Assembly (NCBI GenBank): GCA_910579205.1
Contig: CAJTTD010000004.1
Location: 62,001 to 126,000 of the forward strand
Origin: an uncultured Christensenella sp.
GTDB lineage: Bacteria > Bacillota > Clostridia > Christensenellales > Pumilibacteraceae
Length of the DNA stretch: 64,000 nt
Direction: 5' to 3'
Of this stretch, positions 34,267 to 43,547 are shown piece after piece (position 1 is the first letter of the stretch; the number at the start of each line of letters is the position of its first letter). The notes under the pieces were generated by a model. It saw nothing but the letters and a program-made list of their open reading frames with translations, ran no database searches and was not told the origin of the DNA. The translations under genes were made by a program, and so were the position numbers.

Positions 34267-36525
34267 GTGAACTTAGTGATAATAGAGGGTATAGGCAAGC
34301 TGGAAACTGTGCAAAAGTACCTCGGCAACGGCTATAAAGTTTTTGCCACGGGCGGGCATGTAAGAGACTTGCCCAAAAAGCGGCTCGCCGTGGACGTGAA
34401 CAAAGATTTCGCGCCCACGTATATCGTGATGGACGATAAAAAGAACACCGTAGACAGTTTGAAAAAAGCGGCTAAGTCGGCAGACAAAGTTTTGCTCGCC
34501 ACCGACCCCGATCGCGAAGGCGAGGCTATTTCGTGGCATGTCGCAACCTTGCTCGATATCCCCGACGATGCGCCCGTGCGCATAGAGTTCAACGAGATAA
34601 GCAAGCATGCGGTGCAGAACGCGCTCAAAAACCCGCGCGCTATCGACAAGGATCTTGTGGACGCTCAGCAAGCGCGGCGCGTGCTCGACAGACTTGTCGG
34701 GTATAAAGTGTCGCCCGTGCTGTGCAAAAAGATTCAGAGCAATTTGAGCGCGGGACGCGTCCAATCGGTAACGCTAAGGCTCGTAGTCGACAGAGAACGC
34801 GAGATCCAAGCGTTCGTGCCCGAAGAATATTGGAACTTTTTCGCGTTGCTCAAGCCGCAGAACGGCGGCGACGTAAAAGCCGCGCTCGTCAGTTATAAGG
34901 GCGAAAAAATAAAGCTTACCAACGAGGATCAAGTTAACAAAGTCAAAGCCGATCTTTCGGGAGCGAGCTATACCGTTTCCAATGTTAAAAAGAGCGTTAC
35001 GAGATCGCATCCGTCCGCGCCCTTCATTACATCCACAATGCAGCAAGAGGCTATGAATAAGCTCGGCATGAGCTTAAAACAGACGTCGGCTGCGGCTCAG
35101 ACATTGTACGAGGGCGTGGAGCTGCCGGGCGAAGGCAAGGTCGCGCTGATCACGTATATACGTACCGATTCCACGCGCGTGTCGCCGCAAGCAATATCCG
35201 CCGCGCGCGAGTATATAGGCGAAAAGTACGGCGATAAATACGTTCCCGAAAAGCCCAATTATTACGCGTCCAAAAAGGGCGCGCAAGACGCGCACGAGGC
35301 TATAAGACCTATAGCGCTCGAACGCACGCCGGAGAGCGTAAAAGCGCATATATCAAAATACAATTACATGCTGTACGATCTCATATACAAGCGGTTTTTG
35401 GCAAGTCAAATGTCGGACGCCACATATAACTCGGTATCGGTCGATATAACCGCCGCAGACTACGGCTTTAGACTGAGCGGAAGAACGCCGCTGTTTGACG
35501 GTTATACGCGCGTGTACGCCGCCGTCGAGCGCACTACGGATAAGGACGGAGTGGAAGAGGTAAAGACTCTGCCCGACATGAAAGAAGGCGACGCGCTCGA
35601 GTTCGTCAAATTCGATTGCGAACAGAAATTCACAAAGCCGCCCGCGCGCTATACCGAAGCAAGTCTTGTCAAAGCCATGGAAGAAAAGGGTATAGGCAGA
35701 CCCGCTACGTACACTCCCACCGTTTCGCTGTTGTTCTCGCGCAAGTATATATCGCGCGACGGAAGAGCCGTTATGCCCACCGATCTCGGTTTTAAGGTAA
35801 ACGATATGCTGGTGCGGTATTTCCCCGACATAATGGACGTCGGATTCACCGCGAGAATGGAAACGCGCCTTGACGATATAGAGGACGGCGGCGTGCGTTG
35901 GCAAAGCGTTGTCGAGTCGTTCTACGACGGGTTTGAAGACAAGATAAAAGCGGCTAAAGCCGACGATTACACTTTGAAAGCGCCCGACGAGGAGACCGAC
36001 TATGTTTGCGACAAATGCGGCGCGAATATGGTGGTAAAAACGGGACGGTTCGGCAAGTTTTTGGCATGCCCCAACTATCCCAAGTGTAAAAACACCAAAA
36101 ACCTCGATGAGAACGGAAATATAGCAGAAACGGCAGAGCCCGAAACGTCCGATGTTGTTTGCGACAAATGCGGCGCGAATATGGTGGTAAAAACGGGACG
36201 GTTCGGCAAGTTTTTGGCATGCCCCAATTATCCCAAATGCAAAAATATAGTCAACATAGAAAATCCCGCGGACAAAAAAGAAGAAGAAAATCTTCCGCCT
36301 TGTCCCAAATGCGGCAAACCGCTTAAAAAGATAACCACGCGTCGATCGGTGTTTTACGGTTGTTCGGGATATCCCGATTGCGATTTCGCAGTATCCGCTA
36401 AACCTACGGGCGAAAAGTGTCCCGAATGCGGCGCGCTGTTGGTGGAAAAAAGCGGCAAGAACGGCGCGTATTACAAATGCTCCGATAAAAATTGCAAGTA
36501 TAAGCGCAATGTCGAAAATAATTGA
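34267..36525 (+). CDS. topA: DNA topoisomerase I
   Basis: A 752-residue type IA topoisomerase that relaxes negative supercoils. ATDPDREGEAISWH gives the metal-binding acidic triad and YIRTDSTR the active-site tyrosine. The N-terminal ESPAKA motif is altered to EGIGKL: the Glu and Lys survive, Ser and Pro do not. The C-terminus has four Cys4 zinc ribbons; the first two are encoded by near-identical DNA. GTG 34267 is the start because AAGGAG precedes it; upstream in-frame codons belong to the overlapping dprA region. trmFO starts inside its last codons. Confidence 0.95.
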   Translation: MNLVIIEGIGKLETVQKYLGNGYKVFATGGHVRDLPKKRLAVDVNKDFAPTYIVMDDKKNTVDSLKKAAKSADKVLLATDPDREGEAISWHVATLLDIPDDAPVRIEFNEISKHAVQNALKNPRAIDKDLVDAQQARRVLDRLVGYKVSPVLCKKIQSNLSAGRVQSVTLRLVVDREREIQAFVPEEYWNFFALLKPQNGGDVKAALVSYKGEKIKLTNEDQVNKVKADLSGASYTVSNVKKSVTRSHPSAPFITSTMQQEAMNKLGMSLKQTSAAAQTLYEGVELPGEGKVALITYIRTDSTRVSPQAISAAREYIGEKYGDKYVPEKPNYYASKKGAQDAHEAIRPIALERTPESVKAHISKYNYMLYDLIYKRFLASQMSDATYNSVSVDITAADYGFRLSGRTPLFDGYTRVYAAVERTTDKDGVEEVKTLPDMKEGDALEFVKFDCEQKFTKPPARYTEASLVKAMEEKGIGRPATYTPTVSLLFSRKYISRDGRAVMPTDLGFKVNDMLVRYFPDIMDVGFTARMETRLDDIEDGGVRWQSVVESFYDGFEDKIKAAKADDYTLKAPDEETDYVCDKCGANMVVKTGRFGKFLACPNYPKCKNTKNLDENGNIAETAEPETSDVVCDKCGANMVVKTGRFGKFLACPNYPKCKNIVNIENPADKKEEENLPPCPKCGKPLKKITTRRSVFYGCSGYPDCDFAVSAKPTGEKCPECGALLVEKSGKNGAYYKCSDKNCKYKRNVENN
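36004..36243 (+). repeat. Tandem duplication of a zinc-ribbon module in topA
   Basis: Bases 36004-36074 and 36157-36227 are identical (71 bp), and the similarity runs to 87 bp with three mismatches. The repeats are in frame (offset 153 = 51 codons), each encoding one CDKCGANMVVKTGRFGKF zinc ribbon. The other two ribbons are diverged. Confidence 0.9.
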
Positions 36526-37810
36526 TGAGCCTAAAGGCATAGATATAATAGGCGGCGGGCTTGCGGGCGCGGAAGCGGCGTTGCAGCTTCGCAAACGCGG
36601 CGTGCAAGTGCGGCTGTTTGAGGCAAAGCCGCTCTGGCGTTCGCCCGTACATAAAAATAACGGGCTTGCCGAGATCGTTTGTTCCAACTCGCTCAAAAGC
36701 ATGATATCAACGACGGCGAGCGGAACATTGAAAAACGAGCTGGATATACTCGACTGCGAACTTTTGAAGATCGCGCGGGAAGTGTCCGTTCCCGCGGGCA
36801 GCGCGCTTGCGGTGGATAGAGATGCGTTTTCGGCGCGCGTTACGCACGCCGTCATATCTTCGGGCGCAGAGATCGTAAACGAAGTTGTAACGGAGATAGA
36901 CACGGACAGACTTACATTAGTTTGCGCCGGACCCGTTTGCCACGACGGTCTTGCCCGTGCGTTGTCCGAAATATCTGGCGAGCGCTCGCTGTCTTTTTAC
37001 GACGCCGCCGCGCCCATAATAACCGCGGACTGCGTAGATATGAATAGGGCGTTTTTCGGCGCGCGTTACGGCAAAGGCGGCGACGATTACCTCAACTGTC
37101 CTATGAGCAAGGACGAATACATGGCTTTTTACGACGCATTGTGCAATGCGGAACGCGCGATAGACGAAATAGGCGGAGTGTTTGAAGGCTGTATGCCCGT
37201 AGAGGTAATGGCGCGGCGCGGCGTGGACGCGTTGCGGTACGGTCCGCTCCGACCCGTCGGATTCAGAGAGGCGGGCAAGCCTTATGCCGTATTGCAGTTG
37301 AGAAGAGAAAACACGCTTTCTACTCTGTACAACATGGTCGGTTTTCAAACCAATCTGAAGTTCGGCGAGCAAAAGCGCGTGTTTTCCATGATACCCGCGT
37401 TGTCGAATATAGAGATCGTGCGTTACGGCGTGATGCATAGGAACACTTTTATAAACGCGCCGCAAGTGTTGAATGCCGATCTTCGGCTAAAAAATGCGCA
37501 AAAGGTGTTTGTTGTCGGGCAGTTGTGCGGAGTGGAGGGGTATGTCGAAAGCATAGCAACGGGGCTGCTTGCGGCGATCAACGCGTACAGACTGTCTGTG
37601 GGCAAAGCTACTGTAGTGCCGCCAAAAGAGACAGTGCTGGGCGCGCTGTGCGAATACATAACTATGCCGAATAAAGATTTTCAGCCGATGAACGCAAATT
37701 TCGGCATATTGCCGCCGCTTTGCGATGTAAAAAAATCGGAGCGCAAGCTTGCGTACTATGAGCGCAGCGACCGCGCTATGCGGCAATGGTCGGACGGCGA
37801 ACGACCGTAA
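36509..37810 (+). CDS. trmFO: tRNA m5U54 methyltransferase TrmFO
   Basis: A 433-residue FAD- and folate-dependent enzyme that makes 5-methyluridine at position 54 of tRNA. The dinucleotide-binding IIGGGLAGAEAA is near residue 12, and EIVCSNSLKS and GCMPVEVMARRG are family motifs. It overlaps topA by 17 bases; topA-trmFO adjacency is classical in Firmicutes. The recombinase gene xerC/codV that often follows is missing here. Confidence 0.95.
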   Translation: MSKIIDEPKGIDIIGGGLAGAEAALQLRKRGVQVRLFEAKPLWRSPVHKNNGLAEIVCSNSLKSMISTTASGTLKNELDILDCELLKIAREVSVPAGSALAVDRDAFSARVTHAVISSGAEIVNEVVTEIDTDRLTLVCAGPVCHDGLARALSEISGERSLSFYDAAAPIITADCVDMNRAFFGARYGKGGDDYLNCPMSKDEYMAFYDALCNAERAIDEIGGVFEGCMPVEVMARRGVDALRYGPLRPVGFREAGKPYAVLQLRRENTLSTLYNMVGFQTNLKFGEQKRVFSMIPALSNIEIVRYGVMHRNTFINAPQVLNADLRLKNAQKVFVVGQLCGVEGYVESIATGLLAAINAYRLSVGKATVVPPKETVLGALCEYITMPNKDFQPMNANFGILPPLCDVKKSERKLAYYERSDRAMRQWSDGERP

Positions 37811-37824
37811 TATGTTTAATTCGT

Positions 37825-37853
37825 TTGTCATTCGCGCATAAATGTGTTAAAAT
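37825..37853 (+). promoter_or_regulatory. hslVU promoter
   Basis: TTGTCA (37825-37830), 17 bp, TAAAAT (37848-37853) with an extended TGT just before the -10. Start near 37860, leader about 60 nt, GGAG before the hslV ATG. Confidence 0.7.
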
Positions 37854-37922
37854 AAGACTGTACTACAGAGAGCATCGGCACGCATACCGCGCGCCGCAAT
37901 ACGTTTAAAGGAGATATGTTAT

Positions 37923-38456
37923 ATGAAACTCGAAGGAACGACCATTATCGGTGTCAGAAAAAACGGCGAGACAGTCATTGCGGGCGACGGTCAAGTTACG
38001 CAAAACAATTCCGTCATAATGAAGGGCAACGCCAAAAAAGTGAGACGCGTTTACAACGGAAACGTTGTATTGGGTTTTGCGGGGTCGGTTGCGGACGCGT
38101 TTACTCTCAGCGAACGGTTTGAAGAAATGCTCAATAAGTATTCGGGCAACTTGATGCGCGCCGCCGTAGAACTCGCCATGCTTTGGCGCGGCGACCGCAA
38201 TCTGCGTCAGCTCGAAGCGCTCATGATAGTGGCGGACAAGACCGACATGTTTATCGTGTCGGGCAGCGGCGACGTTATAGAACCCGAACACGGCGTTTGC
38301 GCGATAGGCTCGGGCGGTAATTACGCGCTCGCGGCGGGACGCGCGTTGATAGACAATACCGATATGACGGCGGAACAGATCGCGCGCGAGGCAATGCGCA
38401 TCGCGTCGGATATCTGCGTATTCACCAATTCCAACATAGTAGTGGAGGTTGCGTAA
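37923..38456 (+). CDS. hslV: ATP-dependent protease subunit HslV (ClpQ)
   Basis: A 177-residue proteasome-like peptidase. GTTIIGVRKNG places the catalytic N-terminal Thr after a short pre-peptide, and AGDGQVTQ, KGNAKKVRR and GFAGSVADAF are diagnostic. Active as a dodecamer with HslU rings. The stop codon shares a base with the hslU ATG. Own promoter upstream. Confidence 0.97.
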   Translation: MKLEGTTIIGVRKNGETVIAGDGQVTQNNSVIMKGNAKKVRRVYNGNVVLGFAGSVADAFTLSERFEEMLNKYSGNLMRAAVELAMLWRGDRNLRQLEALMIVADKTDMFIVSGSGDVIEPEHGVCAIGSGGNYALAAGRALIDNTDMTAEQIAREAMRIASDICVFTNSNIVVEVA

Positions 38457-39769
38457 TGGATCTTACTCCCAAACAAATAGTATCCGAACTCGACAGATAT
38501 ATAATCGGTCAAAATAAGGCGAAACGCGCCGTAGCGATAGCTCTTCGTAACCGTTACCGCAGAAGCAAACTGCCCGATACGGTGCGTGAAGAAATAACGC
38601 CCAAAAACATAATAATGAAAGGTCCTACGGGCGTAGGCAAAACGGAAATAGCGCGCCGCTTGGCAAAGATAATGCGCGCGCCGTTCATAAAGGTGGAGGC
38701 CACCAAATATACCGAGGTCGGCTACGTCGGAAGAGACGTGGAATCCATGATACGAGACCTTGCGGAAACAGCAGTGCATTTGGTCAAGGAAGAGCAAATG
38801 GCTGTTGTGGAGAGCGCCGCGCGTACCGTTGCGGAAAACAAGATAATAGATGCCGTAGTAAAGGCGCGTAAAAAGAACAATTCGGACATAGCCGAATCGG
38901 TGTTGCGCGCACAAGTATCCGACGAGCTTAAGGACGGCAAACTCAACAAATTAAAGATAGAGATAGAAGTCGCCGCCGCCGCGCCGCAGCTCGAAGCTAT
39001 GCCCGGCATGAGTATAGACCTTAATCTTAACGGCATACTCGGCGGTATTCTTCCGCAGCAAAAAAAGCGGCGCAGAGTTACAGTAGAAGAAGCCATATCC
39101 ATATACATGCAAGAAGAGAGCGAAAGACTTCTCGACATGGACGCGATAAAAGCGGAAGGCATAAGAAGGGCGCAAGAGGACGGCATAATATTTATAGACG
39201 AGATAGATAAGATAGCGGGACGCAAGGGCGGTGGCGGCGGTATAGACGTTTCGCGCGAAGGCGTTCAGCGCGACATTCTTCCCATAGTGGAAGGCTGTAC
39301 CGTCATGACTAAGTACGGCGCGATAAAAACCGATTACATTTTGTTTATTGCGTCGGGCGCGTTCCAAATTTCCAACATAACCGACCTCATACCCGAGCTT
39401 CAAGGACGATTCCCCATACGCGTCGATCTGCAGTCGTTGACGTTTGACGATTTTGTGCGCATATTCACCGAACCCGAAAATGCGGTAACGCGTCAGTACG
39501 CGGCGTTACTGTCGGTGGAAAATATAAACCTCACGTTTACGCCCGACGCTATAGAAGAGATGAGCCGCATTGCGGTGCTGGAAAATGAAACGGGTGAGGA
39601 TATAGGCGCGCGTCGGCTTCACACCGTCATGGAAAGCTTGCTCGAAGATATCAGCTTCAATGCGGACGGAAACAATCCCGTATTGGACGTTAAAGTAGAC
39701 AGAGAGTACGTAAAGGAACATCTCGCCAAGGAGATATCCGAACACGATCTCAAGAAATACATTTTGTAG
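38456..39769 (+). CDS. hslU: HslU (ClpY) unfoldase ATPase
   Basis: A 437-residue AAA+ ATPase that unfolds substrates and feeds HslV. Walker A GPTGVGKTE, the GYVGRDVE pore loop, Walker B IIFIDEIDKI and the C-terminal DLKKYIL tail, which docks into HslV, are all seen. The I-domain between about 110 and 220 is of normal size. codY, which follows clpY in Bacillus, is replaced by hisS here. Confidence 0.97.
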   Translation: MDLTPKQIVSELDRYIIGQNKAKRAVAIALRNRYRRSKLPDTVREEITPKNIIMKGPTGVGKTEIARRLAKIMRAPFIKVEATKYTEVGYVGRDVESMIRDLAETAVHLVKEEQMAVVESAARTVAENKIIDAVVKARKKNNSDIAESVLRAQVSDELKDGKLNKLKIEIEVAAAAPQLEAMPGMSIDLNLNGILGGILPQQKKRRRVTVEEAISIYMQEESERLLDMDAIKAEGIRRAQEDGIIFIDEIDKIAGRKGGGGGIDVSREGVQRDILPIVEGCTVMTKYGAIKTDYILFIASGAFQISNITDLIPELQGRFPIRVDLQSLTFDDFVRIFTEPENAVTRQYAALLSVENINLTFTPDAIEEMSRIAVLENETGEDIGARRLHTVMESLLEDISFNADGNNPVLDVKVDREYVKEHLAKEISEHDLKKYIL

Positions 39770-39780
39770 TCGGGGGCGTT

Positions 39781-41025
39781 ATGATAAACATTCCCAAAGG
39801 CACAAAGGATATGCTGCCGTCGCAAGCCTATAAATGGCAAGCGGTGGAAAATGCCGTAAAAAGGATAGCGGCATTGTATAACGTAAAACAGATACGCACG
39901 CCCGTGTTCGAGAGCGCCGATCTGTTTTTGCGCTCCATAGGCGACAGCACCGACATAGTCAACAAAGAGATGTACTTGTTCAACGACAAGGCAAACCGCC
40001 GTATGGCGCTCAGACCGGAAGGTACGGCGGGCGTGATGCGGTCGTTTATAGAAAACAATCTCGGCGAAACGCTTCCGCTCAAACTGTTTTACATCGAGTC
40101 GATATACCGTTACGAACAACCGCAAGCGGGCAGATATCGCGAACACCACCAGTTCGGCGCGGAGTTTTTCGGCAGTCCGTTGCCCGTGTTCGATATTGAA
40201 CTCATATGCATGGCGCGCGATTTCTTGCGAGATCTCGGCTTTTGCGATCTTACTCTTCGCATAAACACTATAGGTTGCAGTTCGTGCAGAGCAAAGTACA
40301 ACGATGCGCTGCGCGGCTTTTTGCATTCTATAGAAGATAAAATATGCGGCGATTGCAAGCGCCGCGCCGCAGTCAATCCGTTGCGCGCGCTTGACTGCAA
40401 GGTCAGTTCTTGCAGAGAGATCTATAAGTCTGCGCCGAAAATTTCCGAGTATCTTTGCGACGAATGCAAAGCGCACCATAGATCGGTACTCGACGGACTG
40501 GACGAAAACGGAATTAGATACGTAAACGACGAGAATCTTGTTCGCGGTCTCGATTATTATACGCGCACGGTGTTCGAGTTTTGCGACGGAGATATGGCAG
40601 TTCTCGGCGGCGGAAGATACGACGGGCTGTGCGAGCAGCTGGGCGGCAAGCCCATGCCGTGCGTAGGGTTCGGTTGCGGTATCGAGCGGCTGATATCGGC
40701 GGCGGAAGAGCGCGGTATAGCGTTTGACAGAGCGTTGCCGCAAGTCTTTGTCGCAGCGCAGTCGGATGCGGCGCGTCGCGAGTGCCGCGGTATTGTGAGC
40801 ATGCTCAGATCGTGCGGAATATCCGCGGAGACCGATCTCATGGGCAAGAGTTTGAAAGCCCAATTCAAGTACGCCGACCGTCAAGGCTATACGCACGTAT
40901 TGACAGTGGGCGAGAGCGAGCTGGAGACGGGCGTATATCCGCTTAAACGCATGTCCGACGGTTCTGTCGCGCAGATAGCTAAGAAAGATATCCCGCTCGG
41001 CATAAAGTCGGCTGTCAACGATTAA
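39781..41025 (+). CDS. hisS: Histidyl-tRNA synthetase
   Basis: A 414-residue class II synthetase charging tRNA-His. Motif 2 is around YRYEQPQAGRYREHHQFGAE; the histidine-binding loops LVRGLDYYTRTVFE and the glycine-rich GGGRYDGL are present, with a C-terminal anticodon-binding domain. Cys-rich CSSCRAKY and CGDCKRR inserts (about residues 161-200) are seen in many clostridial HisRS. It lies 11 bases after hslU, so it is probably in the same operon. Confidence 0.96.
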   Translation: MINIPKGTKDMLPSQAYKWQAVENAVKRIAALYNVKQIRTPVFESADLFLRSIGDSTDIVNKEMYLFNDKANRRMALRPEGTAGVMRSFIENNLGETLPLKLFYIESIYRYEQPQAGRYREHHQFGAEFFGSPLPVFDIELICMARDFLRDLGFCDLTLRINTIGCSSCRAKYNDALRGFLHSIEDKICGDCKRRAAVNPLRALDCKVSSCREIYKSAPKISEYLCDECKAHHRSVLDGLDENGIRYVNDENLVRGLDYYTRTVFEFCDGDMAVLGGGRYDGLCEQLGGKPMPCVGFGCGIERLISAAEERGIAFDRALPQVFVAAQSDAARRECRGIVSMLRSCGISAETDLMGKSLKAQFKYADRQGYTHVLTVGESELETGVYPLKRMSDGSVAQIAKKDIPLGIKSAVND

Positions 41026-41139
41026 CGCGCCGCACGGCGGTTTATTAAGAAGTGTTTTTGTCCGCTTGCGGGAGCAAAAATGCGACGATGACAAATTGGG
41101 TATGATACATGATTTATTCTGAACGGAGCGGTAACTGAA

Positions 41140-41826
41140 TTGTCGGATATTTTCGAAAAGACCAAACAGTTGATAGGCGCGGACGGGTACAAGCGTTTGA
41201 GCGAAGCGTGCGTGCTTGTTGTCGGCGTTGGCGGCGTTGGCGGCGCGGCGACGGAAGTTCTCGCGCGAACGGGCGTGGGAAGATTGGTTTTGGTAGACGG
41301 AGACGTATTCGAACACAGCAATCTAAACCGTCAGATAATGAGCAGTCAAAGTGCTATCGGCGCGTTCAAAGCCGAAGCTGCGAAGGAAAGGATATTGTCT
41401 GTCAACCCGTCTGCGGACGTCGTGGCGATCAACGTTTATTTCGACGATAAAAGCAAAGACGATATCTTTAACGACGGCATGCGTTACGATTATTGTATAG
41501 ACGCAATAGACGACGCGGACAACAAAGTCAAGCTTATAATCGAATGTAAGCGTCGCGGCGTTCCTGTTATATCCGCGATGGGTGCGGGAAACAGACTCGA
41601 CTGTAATTTTGCGGTAACCGACATTTACAAAACGCAATACGATCCTTTTGCAAAGCTAATGCGCCGCAAGCTGAAGGACGCGGGGATCGCGTCTCTCGAG
41701 ACGGTTTGCGCGGCTACGCCGCCTACGGTCAAGCTTGCAAAGCCGTCGTCCATAGCCGCGCCGCCCTTCGTTATGGGCGCGATCATGGCTGACCGCGCTA
41801 TCTGCGCGATGATAGGCTTATCATGA
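41140..41826 (+). CDS. tcdA: tRNA threonylcarbamoyladenosine dehydratase
   Basis: A 228-residue ThiF/E1-like enzyme that cyclises t6A to ct6A in tRNA using ATP. The nucleotide-binding VGVGGVGGAA, the DGDVFEHSNLNRQ signature and a YDYCIDAIDDADNKVKLI core are typical of TcdA (CsdL, YgdL). TTG start with GGAGCGG upstream. The preceding 114-base gap holds a hairpin (TTTTTG/CAAAAA with an inner CCGC/GCGG) that may terminate hisS. It overlaps rseC by ATGA. Confidence 0.9.
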   Translation: MSDIFEKTKQLIGADGYKRLSEACVLVVGVGGVGGAATEVLARTGVGRLVLVDGDVFEHSNLNRQIMSSQSAIGAFKAEAAKERILSVNPSADVVAINVYFDDKSKDDIFNDGMRYDYCIDAIDDADNKVKLIIECKRRGVPVISAMGAGNRLDCNFAVTDIYKTQYDPFAKLMRRKLKDAGIASLETVCAATPPTVKLAKPSSIAAPPFVMGAIMADRAICAMIGLS

Positions 41827-42290
41827 CCGAACTTTGCACTGTTAAAAAGATAAAGCGCGGCACGGTGTACATAGAGCTTACCCGCACCGAAAAGTGCGAC
41901 GGCTGCAAAGTTTGCGCGTTCAACGGCAAAAAGAGCGTCGTGTCTCCCGCAGTCTGCGATATAAGCGTTGCACCGGGAGACAGCGTGGAAGTGGAAATGC
42001 CGACGCGCACGGCGGGCATTGCGTCGCTGGCCGTATACGCGCTGCCGTTGCTGTTTATAGTGATAGGCGCGGCTATAGGGCTGTTGGGCGATTGGCGACT
42101 GCAGATATCGCTCGGTGCGGCGGGGCTTGTCGTCGGCTTGACATGCGCTTGGCTGATAGACAGACGGTACAGAAAAAAATCGGGCATATTGCCGTCGGTG
42201 CTGCGCGTAGTATCTAAAAGCGACGCTGCGATAGGCGACAGCGATCAGTCCTATGATAATAAAACAAAAGAAACACAGGGAGATATATAA
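41823..42290 (+). CDS. RseC/MucC-like membrane protein
   Basis: A 155-residue RseC-family (SoxR-reducing/sigma-E regulator) protein. The N-terminal part has the CDGCKVC cysteine cluster, a candidate redox or Fe-S site. Two membrane helices follow (about 63-80 and 89-110) and a charged tail. In Clostridia related proteins often accompany Rnf electron-transport genes; here it is between tcdA and glyA. Its exact role is unknown. Start and stop codons overlap both neighbours. Confidence 0.75.
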   Translation: MTELCTVKKIKRGTVYIELTRTEKCDGCKVCAFNGKKSVVSPAVCDISVAPGDSVEVEMPTRTAGIASLAVYALPLLFIVIGAAIGLLGDWRLQISLGAAGLVVGLTCAWLIDRRYRKKSGILPSVLRVVSKSDAAIGDSDQSYDNKTKETQGDI

Positions 42291-43531
42291 TGGAACTTAC
42301 ACTAATCGAAAAAACGGACGCCGAAGTTGCGGCGAGCATGCGTAGAGAACTCGAGCGTCAACGCTCTAAAATAGAGCTTATCGCAAGCGAGAATTTCGTA
42401 TCGCCCGCAGTCCTGGCCGCGGCGGGATCGCATCTCACCAACAAATACGCCGAGGGATATCCGCAAAAGCGTTATTACGGCGGCTGCGAATACGTAGACG
42501 AAGTGGAAACGCTCGCCATCGAACGCGCGAAAAAGCTGTTCGGCGCGGAGCATGCAAACGTTCAACCGCACTGCGGCGCAAACGCAAACCATGCGGTGTT
42601 TTATGCCGTTTTGCAGCCGGGCGATACGTTTATGGGCATGGATCTTGCGCACGGCGGACATCTTACTCACGGGTCTAAGGTCAATTATTCGGGTAGATTT
42701 TACAACGTAGTTCCTTACGGCGTCGGCGAGGATACCGAAACAATAGATTACGACGAAGTGGCGCGTATAGCCAAAGAATGCCGTCCCAAGCTCATCCTTG
42801 CGGGAGCGTCGGCATATCCTCGCGTGATAGACTTTAAAAAATTCAGAGAGATAGCGGACAGCGTAGGCGCGGTGTTCATGGTGGATATGGCGCATATCGC
42901 GGGGCTTGTCGCGGCGGGACTTCATCCCAATCCCGTCGAGTATGCCGATATAGTTACCACTACCACGCACAAGACGTTGCGCGGACCGCGCGGCGGCATG
43001 ATACTTTGCAAGGCGGAATACGCAAAAGCGGTGGATAAGGCTATTTTCCCGGGCACTCAAGGCGGACCGCTCGAACACATAATCGCGGCGAAAGCAGTCG
43101 CGTTTAAAGAGGCTATGGGCGACGGATTCAAGTCGTACCAAGCTCAAGTAGTCAACAACGCCAAAGCGCTTGCCGATACGCTTGTATCGCGCGGCATAAA
43201 GCTCGTTTCGGGCGGCACGGATAACCACTTGTTGTTGATCAAACTCGACGGAATAACGGGCAAAGAGCTGGAAACGCTTTTGGACGACTGCAATATCACA
43301 GTGAACAAAAACGCCATACCGTTCGATCCGCTTCCGCCGTCCAAGACGTCGGGCATACGCGTAGGCACGCCCGCGGTTACGTCTCGCGGCATGAAAGAGG
43401 AGGAAATGCGCGTTATAGGCGGTTGCATTGCCGACGCCATAGAAAAGGGCGAAGGCGCTAAACAGTCGGTATTGGAGCGAGTAAAAGAATTGACGTTAAG
43501 GTTTCCTCTGTACGACGGTTTGGATCGTTAA
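42290..43531 (+). CDS. glyA: Serine hydroxymethyltransferase
   Basis: A 413-residue PLP enzyme that interconverts serine and glycine and charges tetrahydrofolate. IELIASENFVS, the YPQKRYYGG segment, and TTTTHKTLRGPRGG with the PLP-binding lysine (TTHKT) are diagnostic. Its ATG shares a base with the rseC stop. Length and motifs are normal. Confidence 0.97.
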   Translation: MELTLIEKTDAEVAASMRRELERQRSKIELIASENFVSPAVLAAAGSHLTNKYAEGYPQKRYYGGCEYVDEVETLAIERAKKLFGAEHANVQPHCGANANHAVFYAVLQPGDTFMGMDLAHGGHLTHGSKVNYSGRFYNVVPYGVGEDTETIDYDEVARIAKECRPKLILAGASAYPRVIDFKKFREIADSVGAVFMVDMAHIAGLVAAGLHPNPVEYADIVTTTTHKTLRGPRGGMILCKAEYAKAVDKAIFPGTQGGPLEHIIAAKAVAFKEAMGDGFKSYQAQVVNNAKALADTLVSRGIKLVSGGTDNHLLLIKLDGITGKELETLLDDCNITVNKNAIPFDPLPPSKTSGIRVGTPAVTSRGMKEEEMRVIGGCIADAIEKGEGAKQSVLERVKELTLRFPLYDGLDR

Positions 43532-43547
43532 AAAGAGGTAAAAGCGC

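Noticed and set aside
35353..36903. Open frame of 516 codons antisense to topA and trmFO
   Set aside because: It contains a repeated segment only because the topA zinc ribbon is duplicated on the other strand.
39619..41316. Open frame of 565 codons antisense to hslU-hisS-tcdA
   Set aside because: It covers three well-supported genes and intergenic DNA on the other strand and has no family features; a shadow of biased codon use.
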